DNA of 64,000 nt from CAZAQV01 sp964487255 (GCA_964487255.1 CAZAQV010000008.1:1-64000); one strand, 5' to 3'. Shown: positions 24,062-33,706, counted from the first letter of the stretch. The notes: a model not told the origin generated them from the letters alone. Numbers and translations are program-made.

Positions 24062-24536
24062 GCCTGTCAGAAAAGCAACGCTTGTGCCAGCGCTCTGGCT
24101 AGAAAACCATTCGCTCTTTTATCGTAGGACGCCAGATATCGACGCCACAGGGCGCCAACTGGCGTGCCGAGCATCGCTCGTTCGATTCGAACTCCAACCG
24201 TGAGCATCTCGTTTCGGGGGACCCGAAAGCGCGAACCTGGGAGGGTTCGTTGGGAGGGTTCGTTGTTGGGTTCGTTGGTACGGTTGTTGCTGGAAGAAGC
24301 TCCCATTCCAAACCCTGTGCGTGTCTCTCGCAGTGGCTTCTCAGCCGTCGCGTGGGAGTCGCTTCTCGGTGCCGGAACTTCTGACTTTCACGTCCATTGA
24401 CGCGAATGCGTAGGGCGAGTGTGCCTTCCTTTCTTTAGGGCACGGCGCAAACCCCGTGATGTCTGTTCGGCGAAGACTTCGGGTACGCTCGGTGCTTCTG
24501 TGCTACGGCCCCGGACGAAGGAGCTTCAGACTTTCA
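24062..24536. other. Intergenic region between RAYT gene and CNNM gene
   Basis: No gene is supported. The region holds the GGGAGGGTTCGTT repeats at 24239-24278. The stretch 24420-24536 contains a short open frame upstream of the CNNM gene that lacks coding character and was excluded from that gene. Confidence 0.5.
24239..24278. repeat. Tandem repeat of a 13-bp G-rich unit
   Basis: GGGAGGGTTCGTT is found perfectly at 24239-24251 and 24252-24264, followed by a degenerate third copy at 24265-24278. The adjoining CGAACCTGGG (24232-24241) is the inverse of part of the 22.9-kb array, so the two arrays flank the transposase gene in inverted relation. Confidence 0.75.
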
Positions 24537-25607
24537 ATGTATTTCTTGTTGGTCGCATTTTTTCTTGTATCCATTGTGTTCTCTTTTCTGTGCTCGGTCT
24601 GGGAGGCGGTTCTGCTCAGTATTACGCCTTCGTTTGCGCAGATGAAGCTGCAGGAAAACGACGACCTCGGAAAGACGTTGCAGTCCTTCAAGGACAATAT
24701 CGACCGACCCCTCGCCGCCATACTGACCCTCAACACCATCGCGCACACGGTGGGCGCCATCGGCGTAGGGGCGCAGGCAACCAAAATCTGGGGCGCTTCA
24801 TTGATCGGGACAGCGGTGGTTCCCGTATTGATGACCCTCGCCATCTTGATCCTGTCCGAAATCATCCCCAAAACCATTGGAGCCAACTATTGGAGAGAAC
24901 TCGCGAGCTTCACGGTCCGCAGCTTGAAGTTCGTGATTTGGGTTCTTGGGCCATTGGTTTTTGTCAGCCAGCTGATTACCAAAGCGCTAAAGAAAGACAA
25001 GAACGCCTCGGTCCTGAGTCGGGCCGACTTCGGCGCGATGGCGGAGCTGGGCTCGCAGCAGGGCGTATTCGACGAAGGCGAATCCAACATTCTTCGTAAC
25101 CTCTTGCGCTTCCGCACGATCCTTGCCGGGCACGTGATGACACCGCGGACGGTCATGATCGCGAGCGATCAAGACACGAGTATTCGCGAGTTTCATAGTA
25201 CGCATCCCGACCTGCGCTTCTCACGCATCCCGCTCTTCGAAAAGTCGCCTGATCACATCACGGGCTACGTACTCAAAGACCGCGTTCTAGAGGAGATCGT
25301 AGCTGGAAACGGAGACCAACCGCTATCCTCGATTCGCCGTGATGTTCTGGCGGTGAAAGCCGACTTTCCGATTCCCAAGCTCTTTGCCCATTTCATTGCA
25401 AAACAAGAACATGTGGCGATCGTCCTTGGACCGTTTGGCGGCACCGCAGGCATCGTCACGATGGAGGATGTGATCGAGACGCTCCTCGGCCTCGAAATCC
25501 TCGACGAGCAGGACAACACCGCCGACATGCAGGCTCTAGCGCGCGAGCAATGGGAACAGCGAGCGCGCCGCATCGGACTCATCGAGCCGCTAACCGATTC
25601 GGAATGA
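24537..25607 (+). CDS. CNNM/DUF21 transmembrane protein with CBS domains (CorC/HlyC family)
   Basis: A 356-aa membrane protein. The CNNM (DUF21) domain spans residues about 1-190 with four hydrophobic segments, including FFLVSIVFSFLCSVWEAVLL and the conserved SEIIPKTIGANY. It is followed by the linker GVFDEGESNILRNLLRFRTI, the usual spacing before VMTPRTVM, which opens the first CBS domain. The second CBS domain ends GGTAGIVTMEDVIETLLGLEI. The family is linked to magnesium or cobalt efflux. The C-terminal CorC/HlyC domain found in longer members is absent. The start at 24537 (MYFLL) places the first helix at the N-terminus. Confidence 0.9.
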   Translation: MYFLLVAFFLVSIVFSFLCSVWEAVLLSITPSFAQMKLQENDDLGKTLQSFKDNIDRPLAAILTLNTIAHTVGAIGVGAQATKIWGASLIGTAVVPVLMTLAILILSEIIPKTIGANYWRELASFTVRSLKFVIWVLGPLVFVSQLITKALKKDKNASVLSRADFGAMAELGSQQGVFDEGESNILRNLLRFRTILAGHVMTPRTVMIASDQDTSIREFHSTHPDLRFSRIPLFEKSPDHITGYVLKDRVLEEIVAGNGDQPLSSIRRDVLAVKADFPIPKLFAHFIAKQEHVAIVLGPFGGTAGIVTMEDVIETLLGLEILDEQDNTADMQALAREQWEQRARRIGLIEPLTDSE

Positions 25608-25723
25608 GCTTAGGGGACGATCTTCTTCATTTCGTCTTTTGGCGTTCGCGGCTTCGTCGTACGTGAACGCTAGGATGAAACGATGAGGACCGCCCCGGTG
25701 TGCGCTTAAGGTAGAGTTGCCGT

Positions 25724-26329
25724 GTGCCGACGAAGAAGCAGGAGGCGCTCCATAAGGGCACGCCGATCAAGGCCTTTGTGACGGCTGCGCAGTGGCGCTC
25801 TTGGTTGAATAGAAACCACAAGCGGAGCGAGGCGCTGTGGGTCAAGCTCTCTAAGAAGGGCAGCGGTGTGCCGTCGATCAGCTACGAGCAGGCACGCGAC
25901 CAGGCGATTGCTTTCGGCTGGATCGATGGACTCAGAAACACCATCGACGCTCGATTCTATGCCGTCCGCTTCACACCCCGAAGGAAGCGAAGCAAGTGGT
26001 CGCAGATCAACTGCGCGGTCGCTGAGCGACTCGTCGCTTCAGGTGAAATGACAGCGGCGGGCCTCGCGCAAGTTGAGGCGGCCAAGCAAGACGGCCGCTG
26101 GGATGCTGCGTACGCGGGTGCAGCGACCATCGAGGTTCACCCGGAACTGCAGCAAGCTCTCAAAGCAAACCCCGTCGCAAAGAAGTTTTTTGCCACGGTA
26201 AGCAGCGCCAACCGCTTCGCCATCTTGTTCCATGTACAGGACGCGAAGCGTCCTGAAACGCGCGCACGACGGATCGAAAAGTTCGTCGCGATGCTGGCGC
26301 GCGGTGAGACCCCGCATCCCGATCGCTAG
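25724..26329 (+). CDS. YdeI/OmpD-associated family protein
   Basis: A 201-aa protein from a GTG start. It contains WRSWLNRNHKRSEALWVKL, then YEQARDQAIAFGWIDGL, RFTPRRKRSKWSQIN and a helical C-terminal half with FFATVSSANRFAILFHV and RIEKFVAMLARGE. This order is that of the YdeI/OmpD-associated family, sometimes called bacteriocin-protection proteins. Its molecular activity is not established. Short similar sequences, GATGAGGACCGccCCGGT, lie on either side of the gene (about 25,682 and 26,346). Confidence 0.88.
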   Translation: MPTKKQEALHKGTPIKAFVTAAQWRSWLNRNHKRSEALWVKLSKKGSGVPSISYEQARDQAIAFGWIDGLRNTIDARFYAVRFTPRRKRSKWSQINCAVAERLVASGEMTAAGLAQVEAAKQDGRWDAAYAGAATIEVHPELQQALKANPVAKKFFATVSSANRFAILFHVQDAKRPETRARRIEKFVAMLARGETPHPDR

Positions 26330-26421
26330 CCAATTTCGATGACATGATGAGGACCGTCCCCGGTCTCGCCGGTCTTGCTTCGCCGTTTGCTCTAAAGTGG
26401 CGCGGCTTCTAGGCTGAGCGG

Positions 26422-29400
26422 ATGTACGGACGCTCTTGTTTTCTCGCACTGCTTTGTTTGAGCGCGACCAGTGGGGCGCGCGCGGGTACCACAGAGACGC
26501 TGCGCGCGACCGGCAGTGGAGGCGCAGCGGTCCAAGTGCCGCACGACGTTCGGCTGAGCTTACGAAGTCAATACACCGTCGAGGCCTGGGTCAAGCCCGC
26601 GTCCGCCTCGGGCAATCACGCCTTGATCACCAAAGGGCAGTACGACTTCGCGCTGATGCTCCAAGGGGGTCGCGTGATGCTCTACGAGGGCGGTCAGGAC
26701 GTGACGACACCGGAGGCCTTGCCCGTGGGCGAGTGGTCGCATATCGCGGCCACCTTCGATGGCGTGGCCCGTAAGATCTACGTCGATGGCGTGCTCAAAG
26801 TAACCAAGGCCGATTCGAGATCGGTGCCCGCCAATGAAGAGCCCCTGTACATCGGCGGCGCCCAGGTGGGCTGGACGCTTAGCGGCGCCATGACCGAACT
26901 GCGGCTCTGGTCCGTCGCCAGGCGCGAAAGCGAGATCCGCCGCGACCTCAACAAGCAGCTTAGCGAGCCCGAGCCCGGGCTCGTCACCGCGTGGCCACTC
27001 GAAGGCTCGGCCCAAGATATCACGGGAGAGTTTGGCGGCGTCGTGGGCAGCGGCTCCTTCGATGGCGGCGCCGCGCCGGTATTGCCGTCTGGCCCATACA
27101 CCATCCCGCGCACCAGTTCGGTGCCCAATGTCGATGGTCGCTGCACAGATGTCGGCTACGGCTGGCTACGGCTGCCCATCTACTACGGCACAGGGCTAGG
27201 CGCGAAGGTGCAGTGGGCGCGCATCGTGGCGGGTTCGACCGACCTTTATGTCTGCGTCGATCAGATGCTGCGGGGAAACAACAGTAGCCCTTGGCCTTCG
27301 GTCAGTCTCTACCTCGATGTCGACGGTGACGGCGGCACCGTACCCACAGCCCAAGACTATCGCATCTCGCTCGACCAAGCGGGAAGTGGTTCGAGCGCCA
27401 AGGGCAACGGGGCGGGCAGTTATGTGGATGCTGGGCTCACAGCTTATCACTACAGAGTCGAGACCGACGGTTCACAGGAGTTTTATTGGGACGCCGAGTT
27501 TCGCGTCAATCGCAGCCTGCTCCCCAGCACCGATGCCGTCTTTGGTCTGCAGATCGTGCATCATGACGTTGGCAGTACGGGTGTGCATCGCAGTTGGCCC
27601 GTGGGTTTTCATGCAGACCGGCCGGACGCGTGGGCGCAAGCGACCATCAGCCCGACGGTCAACATCGAAGTCGATGCCGTGCCCCCGCGGGTGGAAGCGC
27701 GCCTCCTGCCGGATAGCAGCGTGTATCGAGAGGGCTCGACGCTGAAGTTTCGCGCGCAGGGTTACGACGACGGCGGCGTCGCCTCGATTACCCATTTCGT
27801 TGACAACATGGCGGTCGAGCAGTGCGTCACGCCGGAGGCGCCGCTCGAGTCCGGCCCCTGCGAGTACGAGATCCGCAGCCTTCGGCCGGGACGCCACTTC
27901 TACTGGGCGCGGGTCACCGACAAGGGCGGCCGCCAGGGCTTTAGTGATGTCCGAACCTTTCAAGTCAATGTCGATGGCACGCCCCCCTTGGTCGAGGTGA
28001 GCATTGCGCCACGCCAGCCTGTCCCCGGCGAGACCATGACGATCGAAGCTCGCGCGTTCGATGAGGCGCGCGTCAATAGCGTCGGCATCTACTATCACGG
28101 CGGATATCATCGCTGCACGTACACGACCTTCGGAAGCGAGCGCATTTGCCGCGTGGAGGCCACCGCACCCGATGATGTGGACTGGATTCGCTATCAGGCC
28201 TTCGCGTGGGACGAAGAGGGCTACGAAGGGCGTTCTGCGGTGCGCTACGCCATGACCACCGGCGCCGACGCCCCAGATGCCGACGGCGACGGTTTGCCCG
28301 ATGCACTTGAAACGCGGCTCTGCACATCGAGCTTCGACATCGATAGCGACCGCGATGGCCTGAGCGATGGTTGGGAAGTGCTCGGGCTCGATTTTTCGGA
28401 CGGCGAGTTCATCGATCTACCGAACCTGGGCGCAGCGCCATGTCAGCGCGATGTCTTCTTGCAATATGACTATGAGCAAGGCGCGCGTGTGCAGAGCGGC
28501 GTGCTCGAGCCCATCGTCGCCTCCTACCGTCGCGCGGGAGTGACCCTGCATATCGAGGAGAACGAACGCCCGCGCATCCCGGTCGAGCGTGTGCGCGAAG
28601 TGGGCGCGTTGGTCGCCGCGCAACAAAAAGATGGGGAGGGACAATACTGGTTCGACCCCAAACGCAACTGGACGCACTACTACGCTTGGGGGCGCCTTAC
28701 GACCGGGCGCAGCGGCGCGTGGGGGCGCTACTTTACGCATGACGCTGTGCGCGACGGCTTTTTACGAAATGCCAGCACGGGCGTTTTTGAGCGCGACGAT
28801 GCAGGGCGCGGGGTGTATGGAACGTGCGCCTGTCCGGCCGACATCGACGGCTCCACCTGCAAAGACAGCTATCCTGCGCGCACACCCTGCGAACGCGAGG
28901 CGCCGGATGGCGAAGCCAAACGCTTTATGCACGAGACCGGGCATTCGCTCGGCCTGGGCCATGGCGGCCGCACGCCGAACGCGAGCCGACCCACCATCGA
29001 GGGGCGCAACTTTCACTACGGTGGCGGCTGGGACGGCTCCAACAACAAGCCCAACTACCTGTCCGTGATGAACTATATGTATAACGGCGGCCTGGCCTGC
29101 CTGCTGCCCGCCAGCGACCCGGACGAAGACCCGCTCTTGGTGACGGAAGTCGACTACTCGTCCGCGCCCTACGCCGACCTGAACGAAGCAGCGCTCGACG
29201 AGCGCGCAACAAGCAGCTTTGCCAGAGAGCTTCAAGCCAGTGTGTGCAAGAGCGCGGAGGAGGGCGCCATCCCCGTCGTCCTCTTTAGCTGCCAGGACCC
29301 CGACGACGAGGACGTCTACTATCTCAACGTCTCCGACGGCACGAAGCTCGTGGCGCAGCGCTCGACGCAAGCCTGGTGGTCGTTTTCGGCCTTGCCTTCG

Positions 29401-30504
29401 CATGCGCCGGGCATCGATTGGAACTGCGACGGCAACATCGAAGCGAGCGTCGCGGCGAATATCAATGGCGATGGCGGTGATTTCATCTGGCCGGGCGAGC
29501 TGTGTGACGAGGCCGACAACGACGACGATGACAAGGTCGACGAAGGTTGCGGGGTGGCTTCGGGCGAGCTTTTGCGTGGGCGCTCCGACTGGGATCGCAT
29601 ACCCAATCGCTCGACGTGCAACATTTTGTACAACGACCGCGAGGAGCGCCGGTGCTACCCGCAGGTCGCAGCCTATCGCAGCGCGATCGAGGGCATCGAT
29701 TGCCGCGATCCGAGTCACGCTGACGCGACCTGCGCGGAGTCGCACGTGCTGTTCTCAGGGCCGCCCAACCGCATTGACGAAGAACGCGACCCTGTGGTGT
29801 CGGCCCCGCCGAGCGAAGCGTGCAACGGCCATGACGACGACGGCGATCGACAAGTGGACGAAGGCTGCCGCGACGGCGACGGCGACAAGATTGCCGATGG
29901 CTACGACAACTGTCCCGAGACGGCCAATCCGCTCCAAGAGGATCGCAACCGCGACGGTCTGGGCGATGCGTGTCAGTTTCCGCTGGCGGTCGAAGGTCTC
30001 GCGGTCGCCTCGCTCGGTGCAGAGGGGCTTCGCTTGGTGTGGAGCGCGCAGCCCGATCGACGGGGATATGCGATTTATCGGAGCAGCAACGCCGATCCGA
30101 CCCTGAGCTATCTGGGTGGCGAGGAGTTTCCCTCGACGCGCGCCCCGACGTACACCGACGCGGAGGTCGGGGCCGAGGACGGCACTTTCAAATATGCGGT
30201 GCACGCCGTGAACTGGATGGGCCAAGAGGGTCCCGATCGCTACATCGAAGTGACCATCGTCGGTGGCGAGGTCAGCGCTACCTCTGTCGGTTCCGACCAA
30301 CTCGATGCCCCGATTAGCGAGGAGACCGACCCCGATTACTCCCCGCTTCCGTCGGCCGATGCTGGCATGGGCGGCGACGCCTCACCCACCGACGGAGACC
30401 CAGGCGGCGAGAGCGGCTGCGGTTGCCGCACACGCACTCCCGCCTATCCCGCCTGGCCCGCGCTCGTGTTCTTGTTTGCGTGGCTTCGAAGGGGACGAAG
30501 CTGA
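26422..30504 (+). CDS. Large LamG metzincin-type metalloprotease with MYXO-CTERM-like anchor
   Basis: A 1360-aa secreted protein with a signal peptide (residues 1-20, ending SGARA). A LamG domain covers about 25-210 (YTVEAWVKPASASGNHALI, EWSHIAATFDG). Ig-like or cadherin-like strands with PPLVEVSIAPRQP follow. Calcium-type repeats around 610-650 include DADGDGLPDALET and DSDRDGLSDGWEV. A metzincin zinc site HETGHSLGLGH lies at residues 837-847, with a probable Met-turn SVMNY at 881-885. MopE-like CDEADNDDDDKVDEGC and CNGHDDDGDRQVDEGC units, a TSP3 unit and a fibronectin-III-like domain come next. It ends in a MYXO-CTERM-like tail: a Gly-Cys-Gly-Cys stretch, a hydrophobic helix and RRGRS. It probably acts as a surface-anchored or released protease. 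Confidence 0.88.
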   Translation: MYGRSCFLALLCLSATSGARAGTTETLRATGSGGAAVQVPHDVRLSLRSQYTVEAWVKPASASGNHALITKGQYDFALMLQGGRVMLYEGGQDVTTPEALPVGEWSHIAATFDGVARKIYVDGVLKVTKADSRSVPANEEPLYIGGAQVGWTLSGAMTELRLWSVARRESEIRRDLNKQLSEPEPGLVTAWPLEGSAQDITGEFGGVVGSGSFDGGAAPVLPSGPYTIPRTSSVPNVDGRCTDVGYGWLRLPIYYGTGLGAKVQWARIVAGSTDLYVCVDQMLRGNNSSPWPSVSLYLDVDGDGGTVPTAQDYRISLDQAGSGSSAKGNGAGSYVDAGLTAYHYRVETDGSQEFYWDAEFRVNRSLLPSTDAVFGLQIVHHDVGSTGVHRSWPVGFHADRPDAWAQATISPTVNIEVDAVPPRVEARLLPDSSVYREGSTLKFRAQGYDDGGVASITHFVDNMAVEQCVTPEAPLESGPCEYEIRSLRPGRHFYWARVTDKGGRQGFSDVRTFQVNVDGTPPLVEVSIAPRQPVPGETMTIEARAFDEARVNSVGIYYHGGYHRCTYTTFGSERICRVEATAPDDVDWIRYQAFAWDEEGYEGRSAVRYAMTTGADAPDADGDGLPDALETRLCTSSFDIDSDRDGLSDGWEVLGLDFSDGEFIDLPNLGAAPCQRDVFLQYDYEQGARVQSGVLEPIVASYRRAGVTLHIEENERPRIPVERVREVGALVAAQQKDGEGQYWFDPKRNWTHYYAWGRLTTGRSGAWGRYFTHDAVRDGFLRNASTGVFERDDAGRGVYGTCACPADIDGSTCKDSYPARTPCEREAPDGEAKRFMHETGHSLGLGHGGRTPNASRPTIEGRNFHYGGGWDGSNNKPNYLSVMNYMYNGGLACLLPASDPDEDPLLVTEVDYSSAPYADLNEAALDERATSSFARELQASVCKSAEEGAIPVVLFSCQDPDDEDVYYLNVSDGTKLVAQRSTQAWWSFSALPSHAPGIDWNCDGNIEASVAANINGDGGDFIWPGELCDEADNDDDDKVDEGCGVASGELLRGRSDWDRIPNRSTCNILYNDREERRCYPQVAAYRSAIEGIDCRDPSHADATCAESHVLFSGPPNRIDEERDPVVSAPPSEACNGHDDDGDRQVDEGCRDGDGDKIADGYDNCPETANPLQEDRNRDGLGDACQFPLAVEGLAVASLGAEGLRLVWSAQPDRRGYAIYRSSNADPTLSYLGGEEFPSTRAPTYTDAEVGAEDGTFKYAVHAVNWMGQEGPDRYIEVTIVGGEVSATSVGSDQLDAPISEETDPDYSPLPSADAGMGGDASPTDGDPGGESGCGCRTRTPAYPAWPALVFLFAWLRRGRS

Positions 30505-30511
30505 AGCCTAC

Positions 30512-31888
30512 TTAGGGCAGATAGAAAATACCTTCGAGGTCTTCGCTGCGTGAGATCGGGACATTGTCTTTGAGCGAGGTGACGCGGAACTGGTAGTAGA
30601 CGCCGGACTCGAGTGCGGGGCCTGCGTAGGTGACCGAAGGGTCCTGGCCACTGACGCCGTCGATCGACGTCTCCCAAATCAGCTCGCCAAACGCGTCGAA
30701 GACCACGATGTCGTACCGGTCTTCGGACGAGTCGTCCTTCCAGCTAAAGTCGGGTGTTCCGCTGATCTCCTCTGCGCCGGTCGCACCGGGTGAAAGGATC
30801 TCAAGCGCCTCGGTGACCTTGAAGCCTTCGACCACCGTGGTCTCTCCAGGTGAGACCGTGATGTTGAGGATGCTCGTGCCGCCGATCGAGATGTCGGGGT
30901 CGCGCACCAGGTCGTCGTTTTCGAACGCAGCCAACACGAAATAATCGCCTGCCGGTACGCCTTCGATAAGGTACTCGCCTTCAATATTGGGTTCCACGAT
31001 GCCCTGCGGGGCGCGCAGTCCCGGCACGCTCTGCCCGCGAAGCGTCAGTTCGTCGAACGTCGATGCGAGCACCAAAATGACCGACGTCACGCTGCCACCG
31101 GGCGCGTTGACGATCTGCACGGCGCCTTGCACGGTGCCCGTCGCCGTATCGCTGAGCGTCAAGTTGCTCATGACGTCTGCCCCGGCTGCGATGCTCGCTT
31201 CATCCGTGTTGTAGTTGTAGCCCACCGCGTATGCCGTGACCGTGTAGTCACCCTCGGCGACGTTGAAGATGCGATACTCGCCGTCGCGGCCCGCGATCGC
31301 GGCGTGGACGCTACCGGCGCTCTCCGCGACAACCAGAATGCCGACGTTTTCGGGCGGCAGTTCGACCGTACCGAAAAGCTGCGCTGTGCCCGGCGCCTGC
31401 TCGAACGCCAAGAGGCCAATCTGGGTCAAGCTCGACTCTACGACGTGTCCAGTCTCAGTACTCATGGCCGCGCCGGTATCGATCGGAAGCGCTTGGCGGA
31501 TGCCGCTCGGAAAGGTCTGATAGCCCATGGCATCGGCGCGCAGGGTGAGGTCGACAGCCACTGGGGAGCCATCGGCTGCGCGTTCACTGGGCACCTCAAG
31601 CACGTAGTTACCCGCTGCGTCGGAGACTGCAACGGACGTGACCGCTGCACCGTTGACGTCGAGCGCGACGATGCGCGCACCGGCGATGGGGGTATCGTCG
31701 AGCAAATCGAACACTTGTCCGCGTAGCAGCACCGGCGCAAAGCAGGCCGGCGCGCCGCCTGTCACAAGTTCGCAGACCAGGCCCTCTTCGCAACCGCTCT
31801 GAGCCATGGGGTTACAGGTTTCCTCGTCGTCGCTGCCGCAGCCGAGCGCGAGTACAGCGAGGAGGCCAAAGATATTAAGTTTGTTCAT
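30512..31888 (-). CDS. Lipoprotein with carboxypeptidase-regulatory-like (CnaB-type) domains
   Basis: A 458-aa protein. Signal MNKLNIFGLLAVLALGCGSD with lipobox ALGC. A Cys-rich patch CNPMAQSGCEEGLVCELV then leads to three or four beta-sandwich modules with the typical start L-x-G-x-V-x-x and end G-x-Y-x-x-x-V-x-x-G-x-Y: RGQVFDLLDDTPIAGARIVA, FGTVELPPENVGILVV with GEYRIFNVAEGDYTVTAYA, and GEYLIEGVPAGDYFVLAAF. A final domain with SGTPDFSWKDDSSEDRYDI resembles a fibronectin-III-like unit. It is probably a surface adhesion or stalk protein. It is convergent with the protease gene, the stops being only 7 bp apart. Confidence 0.85.
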   Translation of the reverse strand: MNKLNIFGLLAVLALGCGSDDEETCNPMAQSGCEEGLVCELVTGGAPACFAPVLLRGQVFDLLDDTPIAGARIVALDVNGAAVTSVAVSDAAGNYVLEVPSERAADGSPVAVDLTLRADAMGYQTFPSGIRQALPIDTGAAMSTETGHVVESSLTQIGLLAFEQAPGTAQLFGTVELPPENVGILVVAESAGSVHAAIAGRDGEYRIFNVAEGDYTVTAYAVGYNYNTDEASIAAGADVMSNLTLSDTATGTVQGAVQIVNAPGGSVTSVILVLASTFDELTLRGQSVPGLRAPQGIVEPNIEGEYLIEGVPAGDYFVLAAFENDDLVRDPDISIGGTSILNITVSPGETTVVEGFKVTEALEILSPGATGAEEISGTPDFSWKDDSSEDRYDIVVFDAFGELIWETSIDGVSGQDPSVTYAGPALESGVYYQFRVTSLKDNVPISRSEDLEGIFYLP

Positions 31889-32084
31889 AACTTGATAGCC
31901 TGACGCACGGATGCAACACGACGCAATGTATCCTTCGTCGGACAGGAAGTGTGTTCTCGCGGGTTATCGGAGCTTCAAGCACACGCTCTTACGTGGATTT
32001 TTTCACTGTCGTCGTTGCCTGACATGAAAACTCGTTCGATTCCCTGTATTGCACGTACATGGTTGCCTATCGATTGGACGTGCT

Positions 32085-32639
32085 GTGGCGCTAACGTCGA
32101 CGCTTTATCGCTTTTGGGTCGAGCTTTCGGACGTCGAGCGAGGCGTGTACGAGTCGCTCGAGCTTCGCGTACCGTGCCATCCGTCCGAGGCGGACAGCCG
32201 ACTACTTGTGCGTGTTCTTGCGCGTCTGATTCTGTGCGAAGAGGGGCTCGATTTTGGTAGAGGCCTATCGCACACCGACGATCCAGCGCTGCAGACCTTG
32301 GGTCCGCACGGCGCAGCACAGCGTTGGGTCGACGTGGGGGCGCCGAGCGCCGAGCGCATCCACCGCGCAAGCAAGTTGGCCAGCTCGACCCACATCGTGA
32401 CGACCAAGCCTGTCGATGTTCTTCGTCGAGAGTGGAGTCGCCGCGAGTTCCATCGTCCCGAGCAGATCGAAGTCGTTCACATCGCCGAATCGTTCGTGCA
32501 GCAGTTGGTCAGCCGACTCGAACGCAGAAACACTTGGACTGTCGTCATCCAAGATGGCCAGCTCATGGTGTCTATCGGAGACGAAAACTTTGCGGCCGCC
32601 TTGTGGCGCGCGCCGATCGGCGCCTTCCTGCGCGCATAG
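32085..32639 (+). CDS. YaeQ family protein, copy 1
   Basis: A 184-aa protein from a GTG start at 32085. It shows the YaeQ pattern from the first residue: ALTSTLYRFWVELSDVERG, then LELRVPCHPSEADSRLLVRV, FGRGLSHTDDPAL, RWVDVGAPSAERIHRASK and a C-terminal NTWTVVIQDGQLMVSI. YaeQ proteins have a PD-(D/E)XK nuclease-like fold but no agreed activity. A close paralogue lies at 44298-44843. No operon partner: the upstream gene is divergent and the downstream gene convergent. Confidence 0.9.
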   Translation: MALTSTLYRFWVELSDVERGVYESLELRVPCHPSEADSRLLVRVLARLILCEEGLDFGRGLSHTDDPALQTLGPHGAAQRWVDVGAPSAERIHRASKLASSTHIVTTKPVDVLRREWSRREFHRPEQIEVVHIAESFVQQLVSRLERRNTWTVVIQDGQLMVSIGDENFAAALWRAPIGAFLRA

Positions 32640-32645
32640 AGGCGG

Positions 32646-32834
32646 TTAGTCGGGGTTGGTTTTGTATTGCAGAGATGTGTTAAACACGCTCAGCTGCGCG
32701 TAGTGGCTGCGGGCGCTCAGCCACTCTTCGACGCCGTTGAGCGTCGGTAATGGTGGAGGGAGCGGCGTACGCAGGCGCGTAGCCTTGGCTTTGAGTCTGG
32801 CTTTTTGTGCTTCGATACCGTCGCGATACACCAT
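32646..32834 (-). CDS. Small protein of unknown function
   Basis: A 62-aa frame beginning MVYRDGIEAQKARLKAKATR and ending LQYKTNPD, with GGAG about 10 bases ahead of the ATG. It has a charged helix, a Pro/Leu-rich hinge (TPLPPPLPTL) and an amphipathic end. It is convergent with YaeQ copy 1. The coding call rests on composition and the ribosome-binding site only. Confidence 0.4.
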   Translation of the reverse strand: MVYRDGIEAQKARLKAKATRLRTPLPPPLPTLNGVEEWLSARSHYAQLSVFNTSLQYKTNPD

Positions 32835-33065
32835 CAAGAATCTCCGTTCCGATCCCGCAGTATCTCCAGAACGATCGCGAAAGCAACTTACGCGCAAAGA
32901 GGCTCTGTTATTACGCACACCCCCGTCCCTTGCTTGGCGCAATGCGTGTTCGGCTGTCAAGATGCGACTGCTTTGGTGAGCCGAACCTGTGCCCGAAAAA
33001 CGGGGGGCTGCGTTGCGTTCGAAACGATAGCCTGCTCTGCCTCGCCGCCTGGTGGTCGCTGCGTG

Positions 33066-33299
33066 CTAGAGCTTTCGAACGGCTTGTAGCAGGCGGACGA
33101 CGAGCGTGTCGTTGAGTTCTGAAGTCTTGTCATCCGCAGCGAACGGCTTGAAGTCGTAGATCATCTCAGTCCCACAAGGCGTGTTGGTTTCGATCTTGAC
33201 TTCAATGGTCTCGTCATCACTGCAGTCACGGACGAGCGTGCCACGCACGTCGGTCACAAAGACTCCGGTCACTTCATCATTCGCAGTAAGGTTCATCAT
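33066..33299 (-). CDS. Small hypothetical protein
   Basis: A 77-aa frame with a beta-rich look: TGVFVTDVRGTLVRDCSDDE, IEVKIETNTPCG and a short C-terminal helix TLVVRLLQAVRKL. It starts with two consecutive ATG codons. No signal peptide and no family recognised. The third-position pattern is consistent with coding but the case is weak. Confidence 0.4.
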   Translation of the reverse strand: MMNLTANDEVTGVFVTDVRGTLVRDCSDDETIEVKIETNTPCGTEMIYDFKPFAADDKTSELNDTLVVRLLQAVRKL

Positions 33300-33706
33300 C
33301 GCTACCTACTGAGTAGTCGACGAGCGACGCGGCGCAAGCTGATCTGACGCAAAAGTTGTACTTCGATGTGGCGTGTTCCAAAGGCCTCGCCTTGGAGCGA
33401 ACCATGCGCCAGCGTCTTTACGGTGTTGACGCAATGTAAAGCGGGACTTGAGGTCGTTTCGGCCTTGCCACTGGCTCATTGTGCGCGCCACATCGGTGAT
33501 CGATCCGTGGTGGCAATTGCTCGGCATTGCTTCCGGTGTGCACAAGTCGATCGAGAGCGTTCTTTCAAGCAGCCCGACCGCGACGAGGTCGATGACTGAG
33601 CGTCGACGCATTCGATGGCCTGCCGTGTAGCAAAGTGAGGGCCGTCGAGGGTGCAAGGAAATGCCGCGGTTGCTAACCTCCGAGGTCTCTGCGGAGGAGG
33701 AGCGTC
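33300..33706. other. Gene-free region
   Basis: About 400 bp with no convincing gene. A short plus-strand frame at 33448-33630 (containing ATSVIDPWWQLLGIASG) may be a decayed fragment. The 3' end contains GGAGGAGGAG just before the next gene's ATG. Confidence 0.4.

Noticed and set aside
22926..24278. CRISPR array
   Set aside because: The repeats are directly abutting tandem units with no spacers between them, so they are simple tandem repeats.
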